DNA from: Neospora caninum Liverpool
Lineage: Eukaryota > Apicomplexa > Conoidasida > Eucoccidiorida > Sarcocystidae
Direction of reading: 5' to 3'
NCBI RefSeq assembly: GCF_000208865.1
Contig: NC_018393.1
Location: 2,994,714 to 3,058,713 of the forward strand
Length of the DNA: 64,000 nt
Under the pieces are notes generated by a model, which was not told the origin of the DNA, searched no databases, and worked only from the letters and a program-made list of their open reading frames with translations. Made by a program: the position numbers and the translations under genes. This document shows positions 12,701 to 25,400 of this stretch, piece after piece; positions within the stretch are counted from its first letter, which is position 1; each line of letters starts with the position of its first letter.

Positions 12701-15700
12701 AAGCGGAGGAAGGCGAACCAGAAGTGAAACCATGAGCATCGTGCGCCGCACTCCACAGCTCCGAGTGAGGACCGCGATCCCCGGCCGTCAATTTCTCTTC
12801 CCTAGCGTCGTCCTGAACCGCCGGTTCCGGGCGGTCGACCGGTGGAACCGCTGCCGCGGCCGTTCCTTGGGGTGGCTGCGCTTCGGGCCTTCCCTCCCTC
12901 GTGGAGCGTTGGCCTGCCTTTCGACCGATGCCTTCGCGCGAGTTGTCGAACAGCGCCGAGAGGTGGAAGCCGAGCTGGGTCAGAAGCGGGGTGTACCGAA
13001 GATGCAGCCTCGCCATTGCTCTCAGCAGGACAGCAACCTCTTGCGCACTCAGACCGAGGACCCAGGGTGAAACACAGACTCGCGGGAGAGTTTCTGTCGC
13101 GTTCGCGCGTTCGGGGCGCCCGTCGACCCCCAGCTCGCTTACGGCACCAGCCTTTGGCAGAGACTCTTTACGCGAACTGCTCGGCTGTGGAAAGATGCGA
13201 ATCGCCGGAGTCTTGCAGGCGTCGCCGACGCCCGAACAAAGAGCGGTCAAGAGAGGCAAAGCTGCGTACTGACCACTTTCTGGGGTGAAGCGTCCAAGGA
13301 CTCCCAAGAGCCACACAACTTGTTGCGGCCGTTGCAGAAGTTCCCCTGGGGCTGCGCAATTCGCCCGTGCAGTCCAGGAGATGGCTTCGGGAAGGTCAGT
13401 GGAGGCGCGACTCTGTCCCGCGTGCGTCGTCGCCTCGACATCGCCGGACTCGGTGGACGAGTCGCCCTCGAGACCGCTTCCTGCCCGTTCGGCGTCGCCT
13501 TGCACGGTCGCACCCACAGTGCGCTCCTGCATGCGGTAGAGCTGCAACAGGCGGCGGCGAATTGCGTCGGCGATCGAGGTAGCCTGCACGGCGTACACGC
13601 GCCGGGATTCGTCGCGTCCGTCGGCAGTCTTGAAAAGGGGTTCGAAGGCCAGCAGCGACGAGGCCACAGACGCTAGCTGCGGCAGCGTGCATGCGAAGAT
13701 CAATCGCTCGGAATGTTGGCACAGAAAGGCGAAAGCAGTGCGCCCCAGAGCAGCCACGCGCGCCGTATCCTGGTCGGCAAACAGCAGGCTTGAGGGCGTT
13801 TCGTCGAGAAACGACGGACCGATTTCTGCAGAGGCCTCTGACATCTCCCCACGCGGCCGCGGGGCTTCCCACGTAGCACGGCCCGCAGGGGAGCTCCGGA
13901 GCCGGGCAAGTTCCTCACTGCGGGGACACACCGAAGAGAAGACGCGCCAGAGTCCGACAAAGCGCGTGGCGGTGAGCAGCGACGGGTGCCGCTGCATTTC
14001 GCGGAGACAGCAGGAAAGGAGGGGAACAGGCGGACGGATAGGCGGGTGGAGTCGGGAGTGCGCTCGCGCAATGGCGAGCAGGGACAGAAACGTCGCCGGC
14101 GAGGAGGAGGGGCGGACGCCGACGCGAGACGCGAGGGCCCGGGGACAACCAGGGACAACCTGTCCCGGACCGAGCGGGGATTCGCTCGGACCGAGACGCA
14201 CGTCTCTCTGCGGCGCGGACGAGGCGTCCGTCGAGACAGCGGGAACGGGCGACGCGACAGAAGAGTGCCGGTTGGCGCTCGTAGTCCGCGCAGCGAGACC
14301 TACGGTGACTGGAGCAGCCTCTGGGTTCCCAGTGCGCTCAGCAATGCGAGGCGCCAGGAGGGCTAGGTCGGCGAGGATGGCGTGCACGACCGACGAGGAC
14401 GGCTCCGGAGGAGCCTGCGCTTCCTTCAAGGCGGAATACACCTCCAGAGACGGGAGGAAGTTGAGAACGCTCGCGATGGCAGAAACATCGCGGAGGGAGG
14501 TCAACGAAAACGCAAAGTTGTAACGAGGACAAGCTCGCCTAGGTTGCGGGTCCAGGTCCACAGGCCGCGAAGCGTCCGTGAGCGGGTTTGTTTCGTGCGC
14601 CCATGTTTGTACCTTCTCTGCGGCAGCGGCGGAAGTGCCGCTTGCGGCGCGACCGGAGAATGGGAGACCAACCTGGGGGACCGGGGCGCTCCGGAGGTGT
14701 GCAGCCAGGTGAGTGCGGATGAGACTCAGACAAGCGCTGAAGAATGCTGCCTGCTCGTCTCCGCCGACTTCAAGACCGCGCCGCTGTCTTTTTGGGTCCG
14801 CGTCTTCCGACCTCGGAGCCCTGCGAAAGCCACGGCCGGTCTCCCTGCCAGGCGCCGACCGCTCTTCACTCTTTTCCGCGAACTGGGCCATCGAGTGAAG
14901 AACGGACGCGACATTCACCGTCTGCCGATCTGCAAGATTCCCGTGAGTCACCGCTTCGGCGATCGGCAGTTCGCGACTCGAAAGGTCTCGAGGCAGTGCA
15001 TCTCCTTCTTGAGGCTCCTCAGTTTCTCCGCTCTTCCCCGCTGCATCTGGGCGATTTCCACTCCCCGTCTGCGGCAGTGAGGAAGGTTCACGGTCCGCCC
15101 CGCCCTTCCTGCAGCCGCCGTCAGGGAAATCCTGAGACTGCCGTCGCAGGGAGATCTGTCGAGACTGTGAGGCTGCAGAGCCAACCGCCCCCATTCCGCC
15201 CAGGGTGCCCAGCCCCGCTCGAGAGTCTGTGCAGTCTCGCCGCTCCAGCGGGGGTGGTCCAGCGCCCTCAAGGCGAAGAGTCCGCTGAACGCGTGAGTTC
15301 CACAGTCGCATTTCTTCTCCGAGCAGTGCGTGCGCTTCTCTGAGGAACGGGGCGGGAGGGACGAAGTTGAGAGACGCAAACGACGCCAAGAGACCGACGA
15401 GATCGAAGCCGCTGAACGCCGAGAGAGGCACGTGCGCTGCACTGGTGGCCAAGGCGGTCAGAAGCGCCTCGTTGAAGTACCGCAGAGAGGCGCACGCAAC
15501 GGCGACGGAGTAGATCGCGAACGGCGAGAAGGCGGCGCGCGGCGGGTCGGTGACGGGCACTGCAGCGTCAGCTGAGGGACAGAGAGAAGAAGGAGCGAGA
15601 GGCGCAGCGAGACGAGACGATGCGGGCGAGCCAGGAGTCGGCGAAGGCGGGAAGGAACCGGCGCTCGACTGAGAAGGACCAGGCGACAAGGAGCGAGAAA

Positions 15701-16933
15701 ACGACGAGGAAAACGCGCCCGCAGGGGCATCAGAAGGGGCTTCGGAAACGGAGGCGTCGCATGGTCCTGAGCACGACGGCGAGAGTGCGCGAGGCTGCGT
15801 GGGGCGGCTTCGAGAAGCCGGGAGAGACGCCTCAGCCCTGGAGCTGTCCCGTCGCCGCTGTCGCTGTTGCTGCTCGCGCAGTTGCTCCAGCAGAGCCTGC
15901 TGGTCTCGGGCCTTCTGGAACTTTGCCAGGAGGACGTCGGCGAGCATGTCGAGGAAGCGGGCGTCTTGCGCGCGCATCCGCGCCGTCGCAGAAAACAGGA
16001 GCGCGGCATCGCGCACACTCAACCCGCGCCGCAAGTCGAAGGCCCGCGCGACGCACGCAGCCCAGTGGCCCTACACAGTGGAAAAGACAGCAGATCGACA
16101 TGCATGCGCAAAAGAACGTACGCAGATGCCGTGGAGATGCCAAAGAATTTGCGGAGCGCTGCGAACCGCCGGTGTGAGCAGCTTCCCCGCTCCTTTTTCT
16201 GGTACGCGTGGTTGCCGGGCGTGCAGCCGACCGCCCTTCCGCGCGACCACGCAGGGCGCTGCGGCGCGAGCGACAGGGTAGGAAGGACACACACAACTTG
16301 TGGAGTGTCTCTGGAGTTGAGAAGCAGCTGACGGCAGCCGCGCCCCAGAGAGAGGTAGAGTGAAGACTGTCGACTGGCAGAGAGCTCTCCGGGGAACCTT
16401 ACTTTCAGTCCACGCTTCGCTGCGGTCGTTGCTGCGGCGGTAAGCACGTGAGGACTCATGTCCGAAATGTCGTGGATATTGCTCGTCAGCCTGTCGACGG
16501 CCGCGTTGATGCGCGCGGCGCTCGCACGTCGCGCACTCGATGCCTGGAGACTCCCCTGTCTTTGGGTAGTCCGCGGCCAGTGCCCAGAAGTGGAGAACGC
16601 CCGTCTGAGCAACACAGCGTGGTTTTCTCGGCGGTAGACGCGGTCCTCCCGGCCCGAGTGATTCGTGCGAACTCGGGCACAACGGCCTCTCTGTGTTCCG
16701 GAGGCGGCGCGTGAAAACGAGAACGGCGCCGCATGCACAGCGTCGACACCGCGGGCCACATTCGCCTTTCCGAGAGGCAGAACGCTGCACGGGAACGACG
16801 GCGGAAGGCCGAAACGGCATCGGCAGGAGCAGCCAGAGCGAACTTGCATTCTCGTACACACGCGCGCGTCTGCATGCGTTCCCCGCGTTCTTGCCTGGTT
16901 TGTGAAGAAGCAAAGCCGTTCTTTGCAACGCAT
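9723..16933 (-). CDS. RAP-domain protein, probable organellar RNA-binding factor (about 1,956 aa)
   Basis: Exons, 5' to 3': 16933-16403, 16070-11581, 11415-11202, 10755-10714, 10378-9986, 9923-9723. They sum to 1,957 codons with the stop. The N-terminus is Arg/Ser-rich without acidic residues, including RRAFSTSGH near residue 120, as in mitochondrial import sequences. Next come segments resembling the helical repeats of RAP/FASTK-like proteins (for example RINAAVDRLTSNIHDISDMS and SVRDAALLFSATARMRA), broken by long low-complexity inserts. The C-terminus carries the RAP domain: ELEHGFELTWVSG, VAIEFDGPMHFY, then after an insert of about 85 residues LFKQRLLERHGFRVVRVAY and SDW. RAP proteins are expanded in apicomplexans and act on organellar RNA; that role here is inferred. 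A 42-nt exon (10755-10714) encodes one RAP strand. The 11581/11415 junction is the least certain: an in-frame TAG at 11472 requires an intron, but its sites are weak. Confidence 0.85.
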
Positions 16934-19430
16934 GCGGCAGCGGTGTGATCGCCATGCACACTGTTGCGTGGGTTGCCAAGGGCGCCACCAGGTGGATCAC
17001 GACGCGCGCGAAAGCCTCCGTTTTGCGCGAGAGCGCTCGCGGTCAAAAAAAAGAAGCCGTGGGACGGGAATTTAGGATATTGCATGCGACGGATGCCTTT
17101 CTGTTCGGTTTTGTCTGCGTCTTGCAGCGCTGAATCTGCGGGCTCAGCCGGACCTGCACTGCCTCAAAAACGACAGGGAAAACCTGCGGTCCGTCGCCTC
17201 AGTCCAAGGTGGATGCAAAGAAAGGCCGGTTTCAGTCGGTCGGAACAATCGGTCGGAACAGAGCGGTGAAAACGGATAGGGTGAAGGAACGGAGGGACAG
17301 GCAAACAGGGGTCTCCGAAGTCGCCCTCCCCCGCGAAAAGCTCTGCCGCTCGAGAGACGTGAGTGGGTTACCCGACCCAGGAAAAAGGCGCACGGGTTTT
17401 TCATGCGCGTAGTGTATATGGATGCCCGTTATCCCTCTTATTAACCGCGCGAGAGAACGACTCATTAGATGCTGCTTACCGAGAGTGACACAAGCCCTGG
17501 CACCAGAGTCGAAAGAGCCAAAAAACGCGGAAGATTCGCGCCTGGCGAAAACCGCGAGAAGACCCAGACTGGTGACGCCCGGTTCAACAAACTGGTGGCC
17601 GAGCCGTCGCGCAGCTCGAGGCAGCAGGCGTCGCTCGGAGGGGAGATCATCCGGGAGAGGGCGACGCTGTCCGAACTGGTGAAGAAGTTCCGAGAATCCA
17701 GCACTGGTTTCTGGCTCGGCAGGGAACCGTTGTGTTTTCGGAGTTGGCCGGTGCGGAGGCGCGATGCTAGTCTAGGCGATCTATTTAGGAGGGACAGAAG
17801 ACGCAGTCGCTCTCGTTAAGCGTTTCCCCGTTGTTTCTGGGAGACACTGCGTGTCACTGCGTAACACGGAACCCTTTTTTCCAGCGTTTTCTAGATCCAC
17901 CACACGTTTGCATGTATACATGCATGTTCCAATATCTACACATGCGGCGCGGGTTGGCTCGCGCGTGAACGTCGAGGTAGCAACGGCGAGGGCATCTCGG
18001 GCAGTTTTTCTCACGTAGATGAAAAACGGAACAGAAATGAGTGGTTTCAGCTGGTGGATGACGGAGAGAAAACTCTGTCTCTCCGCTACATGCGAAGGAG
18101 ACCTCGAGTCCTTTGAACGCGTAGGCAGTCCCATATGTGACCCCGCCGCTCCCTCATGCATGCGGCGCTCGCGCCTTCATCGAGAAGGGGTGTCTCCCTT
18201 CGCTGAAACCCGTGGCTCTGGCAGAGTGAGAAATCCACGTTTTTCCGTTTGAGGCTCTGGTACGTCAACTGTTCCTGCGGGGCTGCGTCTCCATTCCGCA
18301 ACTCTACCCGCTCCATCTCCCCTTCCCGCGGAAACGCAGCGTTGTAACAGCGGGATCGGCGGGAGGGGTGCGAATGTGCTTTCTGGTGAAACCTGGCAAT
18401 TATGTACGAGACTGAAGCCACTGGCGTCTCTCTGCATCCGCTTCGAGCCCTGAACAGGCGCGTTTTCGTGTTGCTCCCGCGTCCTCGATTTTTTTCTCGT
18501 TTCTGCAGGCATGCATGCGGTCCCGAAGCCCGTGACCTTCCAACGTTGTGAAAATCCGGACCTTTGGATCTCCACAGTCTGTTTTTCACAGTAGGTAATC
18601 TGGTTTTGCGCTCAAAAGGAAGCAGGCCGCGTGATCGAAGACATACCGTTTCCCTAGATTCGCCGAGAGACCGTCTGCTCTCGCCATCGCCCTTGTCGGT
18701 GGACCGAGTCCGACGGCGCGGCACTCCACGCTGCTCAGCCCCCCCCCCCTCCCCCCCTTTTCGATCTCCAGAAAACCGACACACCACCGCCTCTTGTTGG
18801 CTGAATGCCTTCACGAAAGGCCTTCGCTGAAAGGATCCTTCGCGAACCTTGCGGTCGCCACCCACAAAGCGCACGGACTCGTGGACGCGAGAGCTCCGTG
18901 CGCGCAGCCTTTTCCCACTCTCACGAGTCGGCGCCCCAGAGCCTGCGCTCCTTTCCGATCCGTTGTTGGCCTGTCTCCTTGAAAGATTCCTCGGTTGTGC
19001 TCACTCCCGCGCCTTCCCGCAACTCGCCATTCTGCAACCTACGGCTAAAACCGCGGCCCTCTCACCGCCGCCTTCGCGTGCGCACACCAGGCACCGGCCG
19101 GGGCCAGGCCTCGGCAGAATGCCGATCTTTCTCTCCGAATGACTCCTCTCTTCAAGTCCCCCTCTCTCTTTGAAGCCGGCTCGCTTTTCTCGCCGTGTGG
19201 ACGTTCCCCTTTCTGCCGGAGCGGCTCCGGGCGGAGTCTCTGTTCCGCGCGTGGTAGGTCCGCCACGCTCCGAACGTCAGTGAGTTTTGCTTGGAGAACA
19301 GCGGCAAGGGTGCCCTGTTCACACACATCTGCACTTCCCGCAGAGGACTGCGCCGTCGCTCACCTCGCAGACACCCCCGGACTGAACGTGCTTCCGCGTC
19401 CCGCTTTCCCGCGGTCTTTCCGTCGGCCCG
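16934..19430. promoter_or_regulatory. Divergent promoter region between the RAP-domain and histone deacetylase genes
   Basis: About 2.5 kb separates two genes pointing away from each other. GCATGC/TGCATGC-type motifs occur repeatedly: about 16871, 16932, 17082, 17911-17927 (a palindromic cluster around a TATACATGCATG core), 18157 and 18510. TGCATGC is a known over-represented upstream element in Toxoplasma genes. A C-rich tract lies near 18740-18760. The region also holds the small ORF at 17469. Transcription start sites cannot be assigned from sequence alone. Confidence 0.5.
17469..17819 (+). CDS. Possible small basic protein (116 aa), hypothetical
   Basis: An uninterrupted frame starts with a true ATG (MLLTESDTSPGTRVERAKKR) and ends in a very Arg-rich tail. 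The middle reads like coding sequence (GGEIIRERATLSELVKKF), with charged and aliphatic residues spaced as in an amphipathic helix. No domain or homologue is recognised and no splice partner was found. It lies between two divergent promoters, so it could be a small gene, an upstream exon or chance. The antisense frame (17465-17704) looks less protein-like. Confidence 0.35.
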   Translation: MLLTESDTSPGTRVERAKKRGRFAPGENREKTQTGDARFNKLVAEPSRSSRQQASLGGEIIRERATLSELVKKFRESSTGFWLGREPLCFRSWPVRRRDASLGDLFRRDRRRSRSR

Positions 19431-22400
19431 ATGAAAGACACCTCCGAAGGATCCTCGAAAGAGGAGACACCCGCGGCGCCTGAAGACGGCGACCGTGGAC
19501 AGAGTCGCGGCGAAGAGACGACGAAGGATCGCTCTTCGCCCTTCACCTCAGTCTGGCGCGTCTCCGACGAGTCCGCGTCGGGCCCCCACTGCCGCGAGGG
19601 ATCTCTGCACAAGTTGATTGCCGCCAACAACATCTCCGGCGTCCGACTCTGGCTGTCGAACCCGATCTGCAGAGGCATGATCAACGACTTGAACCATGCC
19701 GGTGCGTCGGCGAGAGTGCGCGGTCCGAGCAACACCAGTAGCAAGATCCTTTTTCGCCGAGCTAGCTTGCAGAGCGCGTGACCTCAGAAACTTCAACGAC
19801 ACAGACACACACGAACTGAACCCCAACCGCAAAGGGCTCTGCGTAACTCAGAGCCATGGTATACGTCCCTGTCTGTCCTAGGGTGCGGGGCGGTCTTGGT
19901 AATCAAATCCATAGGTAGTTCTCACCCGTGGCAAGGAAGAGTGTAGGTTCTCTCTGGCCGTCTTTTGCCAACAACGAGATCGAGTGCATAGCGTATTCAC
20001 ATATCACGTGAGACAGGCGTGTGTGCAAAGACGGACTGGCCCAAGAGAGTCCAGGTGTTCATCGCAGCATCCGCGGTGAGAATCTGCGCTTTTTTCGTGC
20101 CAGGGCTGGAGGGCGACTCGAGTGCGCGGTTCTGGTGTAGGTTCAGTTGTTTGTCTTCAACAGAGATGCGGGGATCTCTCGCGTCGACTTCCTACTCCAG
20201 TGTCTTTGTGGTTTCCGCGTCTGCACTGCGTTTAAGGTTGTTGCCGTTCGCACGGTTCCGGTTGTTAGTCTGTGCGGCACAGCGAGGAGAAGCGTTCGGA
20301 TAGAAATGGGGGGCGGAGCGGCGTCCCCGAGCTGGGCACAAGGAGACCTGGCGATTGTGTTTGCTGCACAATTCGATGAATGCTGATCAGCGGTTCGCCT
20401 GGGGAGTGTGTGCCTTTCGGTTTCTTGGCGACTTTCGCCTCTGTCCGATCCGCCTGTCCTTTGTTGCTGCGTCTCCTTTTCAGGTGAAACGCCGCTGCAC
20501 GTCGCCGTCCAGTGCTGTAGCCCGCGGATCCTCTCTCTCCTGTTGGACCCTCCGGCGCTGCAGATTTCGCCTTCGTTGCTCGCGTCGTGTTCGCTCCGGC
20601 AGCCGCGGCCGCTCGCTGGTGCGACAGACGCGCCGTCTGTGGCTGCTTCGGCGCCTGCGGAGAATGTCGCAGGCGCCGTCGTTTCGCCACGACCCGCTTG
20701 CGAACCCTCTCCAGCTTCGGACGCAGCTGCTACGGCCGAAGCCGCCTGCGCTAAGTTGGCGATGGCTGCGGCGTCTCGGGTGGATTTCAGTCTCTCCGTG
20801 GACGGCATTCCTACCCTACACCTGCTCATTGGACGCACGGCCTTTGGCGGCGCCAGGGGCGAAGACGCCATGGAGTGTCTGAAACGCATTTTGCTCCACA
20901 TCGGCAGATACCAGCCTGGCGCAGCGGACAGATGTCCACGCTGTTCGCCTGCGAAGGCGAGGGCGTGCGGCCGCGACGTCTCCGAGCAAAGTGCCAAGGC
21001 GGAGGCGGTCGCGGGTCTCGACTGCTCGGCCCACGCCTCGGAGCCCCTGGCGGGAGGCGAGGACGGCGGCGGTTCGGATTGGAAGCCTCAGTCGCGCTGC
21101 CCGTGTTGTGGCTTACCGGATGGCGGTGCGCGGCCGGAACGCAGCGAGGCCGGAGAGGCGTGCTGCCCAGCGTTTTTCCCGCCGCCGCGAAACACCCCGG
21201 CGGCAGACCGCGTCTTTCTCGACTTGGAGGAAACGGACGTCCAGGGCCGAACGCCTCTCCACCTGGCCTGTTCCTTCGGAGTGGCTGCAGTCGCCGAACT
21301 GTTGCTTCACGCAGGCGCCTCGCCCTGGGCTCGGCGGCGCGGCGTGGCGCAGATGCCCCTCCACTCCGCCATCGACGCCGACGACCCGGCATGTTGCCTC
21401 CTGCTGCTCCGTCACTCAGTGCCCTGCCGATTTCTGGTGGACGCCGCGTGCCTCTGCGGCAGTCGCGGCGACCGGCCCGGCGGCTTGGCGTCGGACGCGC
21501 GGAGCCACGCGCTGGCTCTGAAGCGCTCTCCAGCCACGAAACTGATTTTGCAGCTGCTGCGGCGGTGCGTCAGACGGGGCGCGTGGAAGTGCTTCCGGGC
21601 TCTGCTGGCGTACCCGATGGAGCGGGGCCGCGCGCGGTCTCCCCTTGTCGACGCGGCTGCAGGGAACGCGGAAGGCGACGAACCAGCAGTGGCACGCAGA
21701 CACGCAGCTTCGCCACTTTCCGCGACCAGAGACAGCGCGGCGCCGTGGTGCTCGGCGCTGCATGCGCTTCTGGATGACGGCTTCGCGGCATGGCTTTGCC
21801 TCAGAGAAGAGGCGAGGCGATCAGGTGCGGCGCCGGAGTTGCGGGCGCAGCTCCAGCGGGTTGTCGCGAAGAGCCCCGCGTGCTGCCAGGCTGCCGCTGC
21901 GTCTTGGGGGATGGCTTTGCCGGGAGATCTCGGCGACGGACCCGCGCGCGCTGTCAAGGACGAGGACGCGAAACACGGATTGCTTCAGGCGCTCGGTGGG
22001 GCCAGCGGCGAGGAAGGGCTTTCGACACGAGGGGAAGGACGCACGATGGTTGTGACGCATGCCCTCTGTTTGGAGCACTTGCCACTTCCAGAGCCCGCGG
22101 ACATGCCCCTGAAGAGACACAAACTCATGCAGAGGTTTCCGGAAAACCCAAGCCGACTGGAGGTGAGAGGGGGAGCTTGTGTGGTGGGATGTCTTTTCGT
22201 GTCCTTCCAGGTGTTTTTGTAGACCTGCATGCAACGCCTCCACACCGCCGCGCCGTCGGTTGCGCCCGAATCTTTGGCTGCTTGTCCTGTGTGTCTCGCA
22301 AGACGCGAGAACCTTTTGCTCGAGAACCGCACGCGCGGAGGCAGTCCTAGAACGTCTTCAGTTGAGCGTGAACAGCGAATCTGTGCTGGCCTAAGTGTGC

Positions 22401-25400
22401 ACCAAAACTTCACTTGCCCGTGCGGTGCGCGTGTGCGTGTGCGTGTCCCGGGGTAGAATCCGATTTCTCAAGCAACGCGTCTGCTTCCCCGTTTTTGCTT
22501 GTGGCCACGGCCAGGCGCCACGGAGGCCTCCTTCATTCCTCATTCTGTGTACTGGATTGCGCTCCTCGGGTTTCAGGTGGTAACGTCGGCTCGGTCTGGG
22601 ATCCTGCGAACGCGCGAGTTTTCTCCTTTGCTCTGGATGGACGATCCCATGCCTGCTTCTCTGTCGGATATTTTGAGAGTCCATTCCATGTCTTATATCG
22701 CACGCCTCAAGCTCAGGTAAGGCGACGCTCGGCCCCCGGTGTCGGGATTCCAAAGGCAGACACAGCGGCGTGCGCCGAATAGCTGCCACAAGGCTGCCGA
22801 AGCGCTGACGCCAGGTTGCTGTATCCGACTGAGTTCGTGGAGATTGTCGCGCCGGGTGTCTTCCTACGTGTGGCACGGGCCCAAAAACGCAACTGTTTCA
22901 GAGGGGAGGCGCGGCTGCGTGCGCGCTTGCACGAGTCCACGAGGGCCCCTGTCCGTGTGGACACTGACAGAACCTGGCAGCCGGCTGTCTTGGCGGAATC
23001 CCTTCGCCTCGACTCTGCAGCTACCCAAGTGCCTCGGTCCTGAGCGCTGCATTCGATCTCTCTCCCTCGCGACCTCGTGCAAACCTGAATCGCACACGCG
23101 TGGTGTGTCTGTTCGGTGAGCAGAGTAGAGGACGCGTTCGGTATCAGCACGCGCCTGCCGTCGCTCAGCCCTCCTTCCGAAACGCTGCGGGTATCGTCGC
23201 CCACTGGGGCCGCGGCCCTCGCAGCGGCGACTGCAGCTCTCGACTCGAAGCTGCAAAAGGAGCAGTACGAACAGCAGAAGCACCAGCAGATCGAGAACGT
23301 TGGCCCCGCGGGCCGGTACAGCTTCGTCTTCGCCGACGGAGACACTCCGGTCACTTGCTTCAGCTGGGCGGCGGCGGTCCACGCGGCTGGCGCGGTGATC
23401 GCTGCAGTCGACGCCGTCTGCGAGGGCAAATGCCGAAACGCGTTCTGCGCGGTGCGGCCTCCCGGGCATCATCTCGGCAACTGGGGCGCTGCCCAAACCG
23501 CGTCCAACAAGCTTACGGACGAAGACATCGCGTAAGGATCCGGGAGAAGAGAGCTGGGCTGTTCACAGAGGCATGCGGCCTGTAAACAGGGGTCGACGAC
23601 CGGGGAGGGAAGCTCTGCGCGGGGATAAAGCGCGAAGAGAGTGGAACCGCGGCGGAGGACGAGGTTCGCGGTGTAGGGGTGAGAAGAGGAGCCCTCGCCG
23701 CCCACCGAAGCTGTGGCGCAGTTGCACGGTGCGCCACAGCTGCGGTCAATTGTGGCTGGCATGTGCCGTGCGTTTTTTTCTCTTTTGCTTTCCCGCCTCC
23801 ACCTGGTCCGGCTTCGCGCTCGTTTCTTTGCACTGGCCTTGCCTAGCGGGCGAGTCGCCTGCGTACCGAGCTCCAGCTGAGGTGTCGTGCCTGTTGAGCC
23901 TCCAGGGATCGGTGGAGGGAGACGGCGGCGCGCGTGTGAAGGCAAGAAGGGATCTGTGCGACGCTTTCCGTGTTTGCAGGGCGGGGAGTCAGGGCTTCTG
24001 TCTGCTGAACAACGTAGCCATCGGTGCGGCGTACGCAAAGTACAATTATGCCAGAAAAGGTAGGCAGCAAAGTGCGTCTGTTGCACTAAAAGGGAGGGCG
24101 GGCGGGGGAAATGCACCGTTGTCGCTGCGAAAGAATCTGGTTCTCCAAAGATGGGATGTTCTTCCGTTCGCCGAGTGGGCCAACCGGACAGTGCGCCGTG
24201 CTTCGCTCCTTTGAGGGCATGCGGAAAAAGCTGTTTTGATGTGGATCCGCGTCGGGAAGGCTGGGTCGCGGGGCTCCTTTTACGGACACAGTTCTCCAGA
24301 GGCCCGCAGCTCTTCAGTTGGTTGCATCCCGGGTAGGTTCACGCGTCGCACCAGGAGAAGTTGTCCCGCCTTTGGCCAGTTCCGAGGCCGCGTCCTTGCC
24401 GGATGGTCCTGTTGCAGGAATACGGCGAATAGCCGTTGTTGACTTCGACGTTCATCACGGGAATGGGACCGAGCAAATTATTCGGAATGTCGGCATGAAG
24501 ATTCGGAAAGTAAAACAAGTAAGCCTTGCAGCGTCGAGTGCCGGCTGGCTGCGTGCGACTGTGGCCCACCGCGTTGCGTGCGCGGCGCCGTTTTCGCGGC
24601 CTCACCGAAGGCACAGAGTGTCTTTACTGCCTAGACGCGCGCGCGTCAAACCCTTTCTCGCCGCACCTGAGAAACTTGGGCCGACGGCGTTGGCCCCTCC
24701 TTCGTATTTCTGCTCATCGTGTGCGAGGCGCAAGATGGCGAGTCCACGTTTCCGGCAAAACCTCCTGGGAAGGTTTGGCAAGGTTGTGCACGCGGTTCAA
24801 GTCTTTCCACTCTTCCGCTCCGCTCTGCGCTTCTTTGCTCCTTCAGCCGAAGGGTGCCGCCCTCCGTCTGTATCGGCGGGCTGCGGACGAACTCCGAGGC
24901 GCGCCTCTGGCGTCGAGCGACCTGAGAGACGCGCCAGCGTCTGGGGATACAGGGCGCGCAGACCCGTGCGAGATGGACTCAGGCGCCCCCGACAAAACGG
25001 CCGCTCAGGATTACGTGGGAGAGGGGGGGAAAGTGTCGGGATTGCCGCAGTCCGTCGGGCCGGTGGACGTTCCCCAGTGGATGGGGTGGCGAGACGAGCG
25101 CGATGCCGAGGAGCTTTTCTTTGCTTCTATCCACGGTGAGTGCAAACGGCGTTCGCGCATGGAGTGTGTGCGTCGGCGAGTTTATGCCGGCGTTTGTCGT
25201 GTGCTCTATTTAGGGCGTGGATTCGCGTGACGGATGCCTCTCTGGGGATTGTCGAGCGTCGTGTAGCTGCAGATTTTGTGGCCTTGGGAGGCACGTGTCT
25301 TCACGCGATAGAACGCGTCTTTCTCGCGGGTCACACGTGGAAAGCGGAGTATGGGCAGTCGAGAATCCTCCGGAGAAACACACATGAGATGGAACGCTTC

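Noticed and set aside
18086..18874. 262-codon minus-strand frame in the divergent intergenic region
   Set aside because: Arg/Ser-rich with no coding-like segments or splice partners. It overlaps a C-rich tract and several TGCATGC elements, so regulatory DNA is more likely.
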